From: CAVRTM01 sp963696105
GTDB taxonomy: Bacteria; Actinomycetota; Actinomycetes; Actinomycetales; Dermatophilaceae
Length of the DNA: 64,000 nt
Direction: 5' to 3'
Assembly (NCBI GenBank): GCA_963696105.1
Contig: CAVOIP010000003.1
Span: forward strand, 186,001 to 250,000
In this document: positions 47,133-54,833 of the stretch, piece by piece
How the letters are laid out: the number at the start of each line of letters is the position of its first letter
Position numbering within the stretch: position 1 is the first letter of the stretch
Notes under the pieces: generated by a model
What the model was told of the DNA's origin: nothing
Seen by the model: only the letters and a program-made list of their open reading frames with translations
Database searches by the model: none
Position numbers and translations under genes: made by a program

Positions 47133-47249
47133 GTGCGAGGTTCTTCGAAGAAGGCTGTCCACTCCATGCCGAGACCAGAAGGGAGCAAGACCCCGGCAAA
47201 AGGGCGCGACCAGTCCGTCATGGTGGTCACCATGAGGTGTACCGTCCGG

Positions 47250-47563
47250 CGCGCTGGTGGGCCTCGCGGTCTCGGCCGGGATGGTCGAGGGGCGAGCTCG
47301 CGTCATCCGGGACCTGTCCGCGGCCGATCGGAGCCCGGCGACATCCTGATCACCGCCTACACCGACACGAGCTGGTCACCCCTGTTCGTCGCGGTCGCGG
47401 GACTGGTGACAGAGGTGGGCGGCCTCATGACCCGCGGGGCGGTAATCGCCGAGAGCATGGCATGCCCGCCGTCGTAGGGGTGCAGCATGCGACCACGCTG
47501 ATCCCGGACGGGCAGCGGATCCGCCTGCAGGGAACCGACGGGTACGTCGAGATCCTGCCGTGA
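47250..47563 (+). pseudogene. fossil of a PEP-utilising mobile domain
   Basis: The C-terminal swivelling phosphohistidine domain of a PEP synthase or rifampicin-phosphotransferase-like enzyme, broken into three frames. Segments in order: LVGLAVSAGMVEGRARVIRD (from 47254), GDILITAYTDTSWSPLFVAV with AGLVTEVGGLMTRG (from 47337), and GMPAVVGVQHATTLIPDGQR with the end TDGYVEIL. The phosphoryl-accepting histidine of the THG motif is arginine here (TRG), and everything upstream of the domain is missing. Unlike the other frameshifted genes, this one has lost its key residue and its body, so it is real decay. Confidence 0.75.
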
Positions 47564-47592
47564 CGCCCGGACTCGATGTCACGAGGCTGGCG

Positions 47593-48144
47593 TCAGCGCG
47601 GGGGATCCTCACCAGTGAGCCCGTCGACCGACTCGCGGATGAGGTCGGCGTGGCCGACGTGCCGGGCGTACTCCTCGATGATGTCGACCAGAGTCCGCCG
47701 CAGGCTGGGCGACCGCCCGTCCGGCCATGTGATCCGGAGGAGCTGGTCCACACCACCGCTGGCCAGCGCCTCGGTCACCGACGAGCGGGAGCGGGCGACG
47801 GCACCTTCCCAGAGCGCGTACAGCTGCTCGGGAGCGTCGTCGGCGGCCGTGCGCCATTCCCAGTCGGGGTCGGCGTCCCAGTCCACCGTGTCCCAGGGGG
47901 CACCCAGGTCGCGCCCGTGCAGCCGCCGGGAGAAGTAGTCGTCCTCGACGAGCGCCAGGTGCTTGATCAGCCCACCCAAGGTCATCGAGGAGGCGCCGAC
48001 GGTCGCCTGCAGGCCGGCCGCGTCCAGCCCTGCGACCTTCCACGCGAACGTCGCGCGCTGGCGCTCCAGCGAGCCGAGCAAGGTGGCGGTCTCGTCACCC
48101 GCGACGGGAGGTCCCTGCAGCGCGCCCTCGGTGAGATCCGTCAT
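47593..48144 (-). CDS. DinB-family protein (DUF664)
   Basis: A 183-residue DinB-fold protein. LGGLIKHLALVEDDYFSRRL carries the first metal-ligand histidine and EYARHVGHADLIRESVDG the second pair, the three-histidine pattern of DinB/YfiT. Its function is unknown; relatives are thiol transferases or stress proteins. The ATG at 48144 lies seven bases after a TAGCCT box (48157-48152), so it is probably leaderless. It is the last clear gene before the dif region. Confidence 0.9.
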   Translation of the reverse strand: MTDLTEGALQGPPVAGDETATLLGSLERQRATFAWKVAGLDAAGLQATVGASSMTLGGLIKHLALVEDDYFSRRLHGRDLGAPWDTVDWDADPDWEWRTAADDAPEQLYALWEGAVARSRSSVTEALASGGVDQLLRITWPDGRSPSLRRTLVDIIEEYARHVGHADLIRESVDGLTGEDPPR

Positions 48145-48151
48145 GTCGCCG

Positions 48152-48157
48152 AGGCTA
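48152..48157 (-). promoter_or_regulatory. -10 box (TAGCCT) for a leaderless DinB gene
   Basis: TAGCCT on the minus strand ends seven bases before the ATG at 48144, with no ribosome-binding site. Confidence 0.55.
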
Positions 48158-48957
48158 GCGGCGCGGCGCAGCCAGCCCTTCGCAGTTCGCAGATCTCGTG
48201 GTGCTCAACCGCAGGACCACACCACGCGGCGGACGGCGCGGGAGAGGGGGCGTTGCGCCCACTGTGAACCTCGAACAGGGTTAACCTGACATAATGTCGA
48301 TTATCGGCGTTCAACCAGGGTGCAGGTGAACGGGTGTGAGGACTCGTCTCATCCACGTGCTCTGGGTGGTGAGTCGTCCTGGCGAACCAGTGACTCCTGA
48401 GCACCGAAACAGCTCTGTGGCATTCAAGTCCACAGTGTGCTCGTCGCCGCCGCGGGAATCTCGCTGTCGCCGCAGCGCTTGTGCGGTGGACGCCTGAAAT
48501 CCGTCTGGATGTCGACGGGCATCGGCGCGGTGGAACGGTTCGGACGACGACGATGGACGTTCCGATCCTGGTTTGGTCCAGTGGTTGTCCTGGCGACGTT
48601 CGTGTCGGCTGGCATCGCCGTCGATGAATGTCACAGGGAAGAATGGGAGCCAGCGCCGCCGGTACCGTTGGCTGGCTGCCAACCCTTGACCTGTCGAGAG
48701 CGGGCCTCCTGGGCGTGGCTGCGCTGCCGCCCACACCACTGTCAGCAGTAAAGCGTCGGACCGCACCGTGAGCCACGGTCGTTCCTCACTCCCCTGCTCG
48801 TCGAGGTGCACACGTCGCAACGCTGGTGCAAAACCGTTGTGCGGCAACGAATTTCACTGAACTGGTCATGATCCTTGGCGCTCGTCCAACGGAGACAGAC
48901 AGCGACCAACGCAAACCGGATCACGACCATACGTGCCGTCTGGTGCAGCATGACGCC
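48158..48957. other. gene-poor, lower-GC region around dif
   Basis: About 800 bases with no gene I can support. Base composition is visibly less GC-rich than the rest of the window, and the short open frames on both strands lack family matches or good starts. It contains the dif candidate at 48284-48311. It may be terminus DNA kept free of genes, or the remnant of an element that once integrated at dif. Confidence 0.6.
48284..48311. other. candidate dif site (XerC/XerD chromosome-dimer resolution)
   Basis: A 28-base Xer-type site: arms ACCTGACATAA (48284-48294) and TTATCGGCGTT (48301-48311) around the centre TGTCGA. Read on the minus strand it matches the described actinobacterial dif pattern, with conserved CCGATAAT and ACATTATGTCA blocks two bases apart. 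XerC and XerD would bind the arms at the terminus and resolve dimers with FtsK. Confidence 0.85.
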
Positions 48958-49428
48958 ATGAGCACCCCTGCCACGGATCGCATCCGCACCGCCACGGCGG
49001 CTGACGCCGTGCAGCTGCTGATCTTGTGGGCCTTGATGTTCGACGAGGACGACACCGGCCCGGCGACGACGTGGAAGCAGCACGCTCTGGAGTGGTTCAC
49101 CCGCCTTGTCGAGGACCGGACCACGGCTCGCTTCCCCGTGGTCGAGGTCGATGGCGACGTCGTGGCCACCGCGATCGGCACGCTGGAGCTCGGCGTCCCC
49201 AATCCGCAATGCCTTCGAGGACGGACGGTGCGGCTTGCGAACGTCATCACGTTGCCCCAGCACCGCGGGAGGGGCTACGGAACCCTGCTCGTTCGTGACG
49301 TGATCGACTGGGCCCGCTCGATCGACGCCGACCGCGTGGATCTCAGCGCCACTCCGGACGGGCTGCGCCTCTACAGAAGGGTCGGATTCACCCTGACGAC
49401 AGCCCCGAGGATGAAGCTGGTTCTCTAG
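48958..49428 (+). CDS. GNAT-family N-acetyltransferase
   Basis: Acetyl-CoA-dependent acetyltransferase of 156 residues, single GNAT domain. RIRTATAADAVQLLILWALM opens the fold, VVEVDGDVVATAIGTLEL is the central strand pair and LPQHRGRGYGTLLVRDVIDW is the acetyl-CoA pyrophosphate-binding motif A (Q/RxxGxG/A). The C-terminus LYRRVGFTLTTAPRMKLVL is standard. The substrate is unknown. The ATG at 48958 was chosen over an upstream in-frame start because the domain begins right after it. It sits just right of the dif region and is convergent with the S66 peptidase. Confidence 0.9.
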   Translation: MSTPATDRIRTATAADAVQLLILWALMFDEDDTGPATTWKQHALEWFTRLVEDRTTARFPVVEVDGDVVATAIGTLELGVPNPQCLRGRTVRLANVITLPQHRGRGYGTLLVRDVIDWARSIDADRVDLSATPDGLRLYRRVGFTLTTAPRMKLVL

Positions 49429-49641
49429 CGACAGGGCTGCTCGCCGGGAAGCTGTCATCGGCACAGGGCATGCGGCGCCACGACGCTCACGGGAGAACGT
49501 GGACATCCAGTCAGAGCGATGTCGGGAACGGTCCGGGCTGCGGGACGCCGGGCGGCCACGGGGAACGCCCGAGGCCCGCGAGAACGGCCTCGACATCCGA
49601 CAGGCTCGAGGGCGGCGTCATGTCTCGCCCCTCCTCACTGG

Positions 49642-50700
49642 TCAGGAGTAGTCCGCGACGACCCGGCGGGCGGCGCCGTCCACCGTCATCCGGCCACCGT
49701 GCGGGAGGACCCACTGGGGCCGGGTGTGGCCGAAGGGGATGCCGACGCACACGACGGCATCGGGGTTGTACAACTGGACCGTCTCCACCACGGTGTCCCG
49801 CTGCTCGGTGCGCAGTCGGGCGCGCTCCTGCGCCGAGGGGCGGCGCGCGAAGTCGGAGACCGGGGGCCGGGCCACCAGGACGGCATCGACGGCCGCCAGG
49901 ATGCCGCGTTCGCCCAGTGACCGCACGATCCAGCCCACGTTGCGGGCGGGAAGCAGCTCCTCCGACGTCTCGATGAGCAGCACTCCGCCGTCGAGGACGC
50001 ACGGCTCGAAGGGGAACCGCCCCGCAGTGAGGACCCACTCCAGGACCTCCAGGCAGCCACCCCACGTGCGTCCGGTGACGGACCGTGCCGGTCCGTGCCA
50101 GGCCCACGGTTCTGTCTCCTCCCGCTCGCCGAAGGAGGTCAGGGCGCGTGGGTCGGCCCAGTCGACCCCGACGTCCTCCGACTCACCGGGGTCGACAACC
50201 TCGAGCGTCTCGCCGGTGACCAGGGCGGCGCGCAGCGCCCGTACGTGGATGTCGTCGACGCCCGGTCCGGGGCCCAGGTGCACCTGGGTCGAGCCGCCGT
50301 AGAAGCTCGCGATCCCGTTCGCCCAGAGCCACTGGTGGAGGTTGGTGTTGTCGCTGGTCCCGAGGAAGGGCTTGGGGTCTCGGCGGACCACGTCCGCGTC
50401 CAGGTGCGGAATGACGGTGATCTGGTCCTCTCCCCCGACCACCGCGAGGATGCCGCGGATCGCGGGGTCGGCGAAGGCCGCGTTGAGATCGGCCGCCCGG
50501 GCCCGCGGGTTCGCCCCGACCTCGCGCGTCGTCGGGTACTCCACAGGGATGAGGCCGGTCACCTCGGTCAGCCTTCGCAGAGCCTGCTCGTGCACCGCCG
50601 GAAAGGCCCCCGCAGCGGCGAAGGACGGCGACAGGACGGCGACGCGGTCACCGGGACGGGCCTTCGGCGGCTGGATGAGCGAGTGGGTCATGCGCGCCAT
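49642..50700 (-). CDS. LD-carboxypeptidase (peptidase S66) family protein
   Basis: Serine carboxypeptidase-like protein of 352 residues, family S66, which in cell-wall recycling removes the terminal D-alanine from murein tetrapeptides; a second branch resembles MccF, giving microcin resistance. RPGDRVAVLSPSFAAAGAFP opens the fold. The nucleophile serine is in FLGTSDNTNLHQWLW, the conserved GGCLEVLEWVLTAG follows, and LLIETSEE and VGIPFGHTRPQWVLPHG carry the glutamate and histidine. There is no signal peptide, so it acts in the cytoplasm. The start is the ATG at 50700, or the one at 50691 (MTHSLIQPP). Confidence 0.9.
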   Translation of the reverse strand: MARMTHSLIQPPKARPGDRVAVLSPSFAAAGAFPAVHEQALRRLTEVTGLIPVEYPTTREVGANPRARAADLNAAFADPAIRGILAVVGGEDQITVIPHLDADVVRRDPKPFLGTSDNTNLHQWLWANGIASFYGGSTQVHLGPGPGVDDIHVRALRAALVTGETLEVVDPGESEDVGVDWADPRALTSFGEREETEPWAWHGPARSVTGRTWGGCLEVLEWVLTAGRFPFEPCVLDGGVLLIETSEELLPARNVGWIVRSLGERGILAAVDAVLVARPPVSDFARRPSAQERARLRTEQRDTVVETVQLYNPDAVVCVGIPFGHTRPQWVLPHGGRMTVDGAARRVVADYS

Positions 50701-50766
50701 CCAACCACCGTCCGGCCACGCCGACGTCCTCTGGCTGGACGCCGCGGCACCGTGTCGCGGCGCGCG

Positions 50767-51609
50767 TCAGGTCCAGTGCTCCGGCCGCCGCAGCGCCGCA
50801 GGGATCCGCGTCCCGGCGTTTCCCCGCGCCGCGTTCAGCTGCGGCTGGGTGAGGAACAGCGCGCCGGTGAGGTCGGCGTCGGACAGGTCGGCGTCGCGCA
50901 GGTCGGCTCCCAGCAGGTCGGCCGTCCTGAGGTCGGCACCGCGCAGGTCGGCCGCGATGAGGTAGACGCCCCGTAGGTCGCCTGCCCGGAGGTCCGCGCC
51001 GTGCAGGTCGGCGCCCAGCAGGTCCGCTCCGGGACGCACCCGCCGGGGCAGTGACGCCGGTGCACGCCGCGAGCGCCGGGCATCGGCGCGTACGACGGCA
51101 CTGGTCTGCTGCAGCAGCGGGCCGACGCGCGCACGCAGCGCGACCAGGTCCAGCCGAAGCAGTGCCTCCGCCGGGGCCGCGATGAGCTCCTCGACCTCGT
51201 CCAGCACGGTGGTCAGCTCCGTCCGGGTCGACGCGGCCGGCGCGATGGCGAGCGCCTCCCCCAGGTGGGACAGCATCTCGTGCAGCTGCCGCATGACCGG
51301 CAGCACGGCGTACATCTGGCCGGCCGTGCCGGGCGCCTCGCGCCAGGACACCCCGCCGAACGTGACCTGCGAGACCTGCTGGCCGGCGCCGAAGCACTCG
51401 AAGACGGTGCAGCCCTTCCAGCCGCTCTCGCGCAGGCGGGCATGGATGCCGCAGCCGAAGTCGCTGCGGAGGTTGCCGCACGGTTGGCCGGCGGGCTTGT
51501 CGACCGGGAAGTCGGCCGACGCCGCGAACGGCAGCGCCGCGCAGCACAGGCCGAAGCAGCGTCCGCAGTCGGGAACGAGGCTGACACGCGTGCGAGGACG
51601 GTCGGCCAT
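50767..51609 (-). CDS. pentapeptide-repeat protein with Cys-rich N-terminus
   Basis: A 280-residue protein of unknown function. The C-terminal part (about residues 195-260) is a run of pentapeptide repeats (ADLLGADLHGADLRAGDLRG onward) that forms a square beta-helix; in some proteins this mimics DNA and protects gyrase. The N-terminal 60 residues are cysteine-rich (DCGRCFGLCCAALPF, CGNLRSDFGCG, GCTVFECFG), suggesting metal binding, followed by a helical middle region. The ATG at 51609 lies seven bases after a TAGGAT box (leaderless). No DNA gyrase or toxin gene is near. Confidence 0.82.
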   Translation of the reverse strand: MADRPRTRVSLVPDCGRCFGLCCAALPFAASADFPVDKPAGQPCGNLRSDFGCGIHARLRESGWKGCTVFECFGAGQQVSQVTFGGVSWREAPGTAGQMYAVLPVMRQLHEMLSHLGEALAIAPAASTRTELTTVLDEVEELIAAPAEALLRLDLVALRARVGPLLQQTSAVVRADARRSRRAPASLPRRVRPGADLLGADLHGADLRAGDLRGVYLIAADLRGADLRTADLLGADLRDADLSDADLTGALFLTQPQLNAARGNAGTRIPAALRRPEHWT

Positions 51610-51616
51610 GCGCACG

Positions 51617-51622
51617 ATCCTA
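51617..51622 (-). promoter_or_regulatory. -10 box (TAGGAT) for the leaderless pentapeptide gene
   Basis: TAGGAT on the minus strand ends seven bases before the ATG at 51609, with no ribosome-binding site. Confidence 0.55.
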
Positions 51623-51735
51623 CGGTCGGCCCGGGACGCGCCGGCGCACCGCACACGTCGCTCCGGCCGCGCCACGCCCCGGACGGGCTGACCGCCCCGG
51701 CGCCCCCGACGCGGCAGCTCCGGCTCGGGGACGGC

Positions 51736-51766
51736 GAAGGGGCCCGACCGGTGGTCGGGCCCCTTC
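51736..51766. terminator. strong hairpin terminator after csbD
   Basis: A perfect 14-bp stem GAAGGGGCCCGACC / GGTCGGGCCCCTTC with a three-base loop lies 35 bases after the CsbD stop and ends its leftward transcript. Confidence 0.82.
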
Positions 51767-51800
51767 AGGCTGCGCGGCACGGAGCCGCGCGGCGTACAGC

Positions 51801-51974
51801 TCAGTTCTTGAACGCGTCCTTGACCTTCTCGCCGGCGTTCTTCAGGTCGGCCTTGGACTGGTCGGCCTGACCCTCGGCCTGGAGCTGCTCGTCGTTCGTC
51901 GCCTTGCCGGCAGCTTCCTTGCCCTGACCCTTGGCGTCCTCGGCAGCGTTCTTGATCTTGTCCTCGAGACCCAT
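51801..51974 (-). CDS. CsbD-family stress protein
   Basis: A 57-residue, highly charged protein of the CsbD family. MGLEDKIKNAAEDAKGQGKE matches the usual start, and the rest (KATNDEQLQAEGQADQSK) repeats the same pattern. Such proteins are abundant under general stress and controlled by the stress sigma factor in Bacillus; their molecular role is unknown. The ATG at 51974 has GAGAGGATC just upstream. A strong hairpin follows the gene. Confidence 0.92.
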   Translation of the reverse strand: MGLEDKIKNAAEDAKGQGKEAAGKATNDEQLQAEGQADQSKADLKNAGEKVKDAFKN

Positions 51975-52171
51975 GACTGATCCTCTCTCGTTGTCCGGTA
52001 CGGCCATCGTCGACCGTACCCGCGTCGCTCCGGAGCAAACCCTTCGCCCGAAAGGATGAGGGCCCCTCGTGCGTCGCGCGGAACTTGGCGGAACCCGCCG
52101 GAGCTGCCGGCTCCGACCGCCTACGGTTGACCGGTCAATCAGGGGCGAGACGAGAGCTGGACCACCCCACG

Positions 52172-52778
52172 ATGCACGCCGTACGACGTTGGGCCGGCCT
52201 GGCTGCCGCCGTCACGCCCGCTCTGCTCGCCGCGACCGTTGCCGGCGGGGCGACCGCGCCATGGCGGCCTCGCCGTCCCCACGGCCCGCGACGACGCCGG
52301 CGACGCCCCCCCGGAGCCCACGCAGCTGACCCCGGCGCAGGTCACGGCGCAGATCGCCGCGGCGGACGCCCTGCGCAGCCGGCTGGAGGCCTCCAGCGCC
52401 GCCGTGTCCGCCGCGAACCGGCGGCTCGACCAACCCGCCACCCGGTCCAGCGGCCTGCTATCCAGGCTCGCTGCGGCGCGGGACCGTCCGCTCGCGGAGC
52501 AGGTTCAGGTCGCCCGGGCCACCCCGGACCTCGCCGGCCGCCCCGGGCGCAGCCACCACGGCCTCGGCCTCGCCGTCGACCTCTGTGGCGGGGTGCAGAG
52601 CTTCGGCACCGCGGCCCACCTGTGGATGCAGCACAACGCGCCGCTGTACGGGTGGTACCACCCGGCCTGGGCCGAGCCGTCCGGCTCGATGCCCGAGCCG
52701 TGGCACTGGGAGTACGCCGGCGGAGCCGCCGCGCCCTGCGCGGACCGCGCCGGTGCCTGTGGCAGGCTTCGGCCATGA
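52172..52778 (+). pseudogene. M15-type D-Ala-D-Ala carboxypeptidase, broken
   Basis: Remnant of an exported peptidoglycan carboxypeptidase. From the ATG at 52172 there is a signal peptide (VRRWAGLAAAVTPALLAATV). After a frame change near 52255 a coiled-coil region follows (LTPAQVTAQIAAADALRSRL, LLSRLAAARD), then abruptly the second half of a VanY-like domain: AEQVQVARATPDLAGRPGRS, HHGLGLAVDLCGG and PWHWEYAGG, with zinc-ligand residues. The first half of the domain, normally between the coiled coil and these motifs, is absent. It therefore combines a frameshift with an internal deletion and is probably dead. Its stop overlaps the MFS start. Confidence 0.72.
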
Positions 52779-54163
52779 TGAGCGCCGTCGACTCCGGTGC
52801 GCCCCCGGCCCGCCGCCGCAGCACGCGCCACCAACGCGCCTGGTACTGGTACGACTGGGCCAACTCCGCCTATGTCACGACGACCGCCACGGTGCTGCTG
52901 TCCCCCTACCTCACCTCGGTGGCCAGGGCCGCCGCGTGCCCGGACCTGCCCGCCGGCGGGGTGTGCCGAGCCGACCTCGACGTCCTCGGGGTCCCGGTCT
53001 CCCCCGGCTCCCTGGTCCCCTACACGCTGACCGTGTCGACGATCGTCTCGGCGATGGTGCTCATCGTCATCGGCGCGATCGCCGACCGCTCCCCGCGCCC
53101 GACCCGGCTCCTCGCCGCCTTCGCGTGGGTCGGCGCCGCCGCGGCCGCGGCCATGTTCTTCGTCACCGGCACCAGCTGGCAGCTGGGCGTGCTGCTGCTC
53201 ATCCTCGCCAACCTCTGCCTGGGCGGGTCGCTGGTGATCTACGACTCGCTGCTGTGCCGGATCGCCGAGCCGGACGACCGGGACCGGGTCTCCAGCCGCG
53301 GCTGGGCGCTGGGCTACCTCGGCGGCGGGCTGCTGCTGGCCCTGAACCTCGTGCTGGTCACGCTGCACGACCAGGTCGGGTTGTCCGAGGGCGGCGCGGT
53401 CCGGGTCAGCCTGCTGTCCGCGGGACTGTGGTGGGGGGCCTTCACCCTCATCCCCGTGCTCGGCCTGCGTGACCTCCACGGCACCACGGCGGCCCCGGTG
53501 GACGAGGGCGCGGGCGTGGTCGGCGGCAGCCTGCGCCAGCTCGTCCGGACGTTCGCGGAGCTGAGGGCCTACCCGCAGACGCTGCTGTTCCTGCTGGCCT
53601 ACCTGTTCTACAACGACGGCATCCAGACCGTCATCACGTCCGCCAGCCTGTACGGCGCCGAGCAGCTCGGCTTCGGCCAGAGCCAGCTGATCATCACGGT
53701 GCTGCTGGTGCAGTTCGTCGCGTTCGGCGGCGCCCTGCTCTTCGGCCGGTTGGCGTTGTCGCTCGGCGCGTGGCGGGTGGTCCGCGACAGCCTCGCCCTC
53801 TGGCTGCTCGTGGTGGTGCTCGCCTTCTTCGTGCCGGCCGGCGCGTTCCTGGCGTTCCTCGCCCTGGCGGTGCTGATCGGCGTCGTGCTCGGTGGCACCC
53901 AGGCCCTGTCCCGCTCGCTGTTCAGCCAGCTCGTGCCCCGTGGCCGCGAGGCCGAGTTCTTCAGCCTCTACCAGGCCATGGAGCGGGGCACCAGCTGGCT
54001 CGGCACGCTCGTCTTCGGCCTGGTCCACCAGCTCACCGACTCCTACCGCTGGGCGATCATCGCCCTGATGGTCTTCTTCCTCGTGGGCGGCGTCCTGCTC
54101 TCGCGGGTGCGCATGCGCGAGGGCATCCTCGCCGCGGGGAACGCCGTCCCGGCCGTGGTCTGA
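52775..54163 (+). CDS. MFS transporter, UMF1 (Atg22-like) type
   Basis: Major-facilitator membrane transporter of 462 residues with about twelve hydrophobic segments, in the UMF1 group related to Atg22. WYWYDWANSAYVTTTATVLL is the family's first-helix signature. RIAEPDDRDRVSSRGWALGY is the A-like loop and LSRSLFSQLVPRGREAEFFS the conserved cytoplasmic loop. The substrate is unknown; an amino-acid exporter is suggested for relatives. The ATG at 52775 overlaps the M15 stop (ATGATGA), and the ATG at 52778 is equally possible. It is expressed toward rbpA. Confidence 0.92.
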   Translation: MMSAVDSGAPPARRRSTRHQRAWYWYDWANSAYVTTTATVLLSPYLTSVARAAACPDLPAGGVCRADLDVLGVPVSPGSLVPYTLTVSTIVSAMVLIVIGAIADRSPRPTRLLAAFAWVGAAAAAAMFFVTGTSWQLGVLLLILANLCLGGSLVIYDSLLCRIAEPDDRDRVSSRGWALGYLGGGLLLALNLVLVTLHDQVGLSEGGAVRVSLLSAGLWWGAFTLIPVLGLRDLHGTTAAPVDEGAGVVGGSLRQLVRTFAELRAYPQTLLFLLAYLFYNDGIQTVITSASLYGAEQLGFGQSQLIITVLLVQFVAFGGALLFGRLALSLGAWRVVRDSLALWLLVVVLAFFVPAGAFLAFLALAVLIGVVLGGTQALSRSLFSQLVPRGREAEFFSLYQAMERGTSWLGTLVFGLVHQLTDSYRWAIIALMVFFLVGGVLLSRVRMREGILAAGNAVPAVV

Positions 54164-54243
54164 GCCCACCCCGCCCCTCTCGGGGCGGCGTACCGGCCCC
54201 TCCGCGGGGCTGCGGTGTGATCCATCCGACATCGGGGTATTCC

Positions 54244-54269
54244 GGAACATCGAGGCCCAACCCGTCGTT
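54244..54269 (+). promoter_or_regulatory. SigR-type promoter, GGAAC-N18-GTT
   Basis: GGAAC (54244-54248), an 18-base spacer, and GTT (54267-54269) match the SigR/SigH redox-stress consensus GGAAT-N18-GTT. It lies about 60 bases before the rbpA ATG. In Streptomyces rbpA is a known SigR target, so disulfide stress should induce it here too. Confidence 0.75.
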
Positions 54270-54328
54270 GGACCCCGTGAGACCCCCGCGCACATCTTGT
54301 CGTGGGACGCACGTTGGGAGGGCCCATC

Positions 54329-54688
54329 ATGGCCGAACGATCACTTCGAGGGACGAACCTGAGCGCCCTCAGCATGGAGACCGACGCGAACGTCGTGCTC
54401 AGCGAGCGTCAGCTCGTCCGTTACGTCTGCCCCGAGCAGCACATCAGCGAGCTCCCGTTCTCGGTGGAGGCCGACGTCCCGCCGGTGTGGGAGTGCCGTT
54501 GCGGACTCGAGGCCAAGCTCGTGGACGGTCCCGAGGTGGAGCACAAGCCCGTCAAGGCGGTCCGCACCCACTGGGACATGCTGCTCGAGCGCCGCTCCAT
54601 CCCCGAGCTGGAAGAGCTGCTCGAGGAGCGCCTGAACCTCCTGCGCGCCTCGCGCGGCGAGAAGCCGCGCCGCAAGCGCACCGCCTGA
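54329..54688 (+). CDS. rbpA: RNA polymerase-binding protein RbpA
   Basis: Activator of the housekeeping sigma factor holoenzyme, 119 residues, essential or important in most actinobacteria and tied to rifampicin tolerance. The core is complete: MAERSLRGTNLSALSMETD, the zinc-binding region YVCPEQHISELPFSVEADVP and WECRCGLEAKLVDG, then RTHWDMLLERRSIPELEELL, the sigma-interaction helix with EERLNLLRASRGE. The ATG at 54329 has GGGAGG upstream, and the in-frame ATG at 54302 would add nine residues before it. A SigR-type promoter and two hairpins (the 54715-54758 terminator and one overlapping the stop) frame it. Confidence 0.97.
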   Translation: MAERSLRGTNLSALSMETDANVVLSERQLVRYVCPEQHISELPFSVEADVPPVWECRCGLEAKLVDGPEVEHKPVKAVRTHWDMLLERRSIPELEELLEERLNLLRASRGEKPRRKRTA

Positions 54689-54714
54689 GCCGAGCCCCTC
54701 GGCTCCGAACAGAC

Positions 54715-54758
54715 CGCAGACCCCGCGCCGGACCCCCCTCCCGGGCGCGGGGTCTGCG
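54715..54758 (+). terminator. hairpin terminator after rbpA
   Basis: A 15-bp stem CGCAGACCCCGCGCC / GGCGCGGGGTCTGCG with a 14-base loop follows rbpA by 27 bases. A smaller hairpin, GAGCCGAG / CTCGGCTC, overlaps the stop codon itself. Confidence 0.78.
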
Positions 54759-54833
54759 TCTGTCTGCTCGGCCGTCTACCGGCGACCGCCCGGACGCCAC
54801 CCTGCACACGGGTGGTGCCCGGGCGGTCGCGGT

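Noticed and set aside
48141..48776. Open frame of about 210 codons on the minus strand across the dif region
   Set aside because: It is Arg/His/Pro-rich, runs through the dif site, has no good start or ribosome-binding site and matches no family. It is probably chance.
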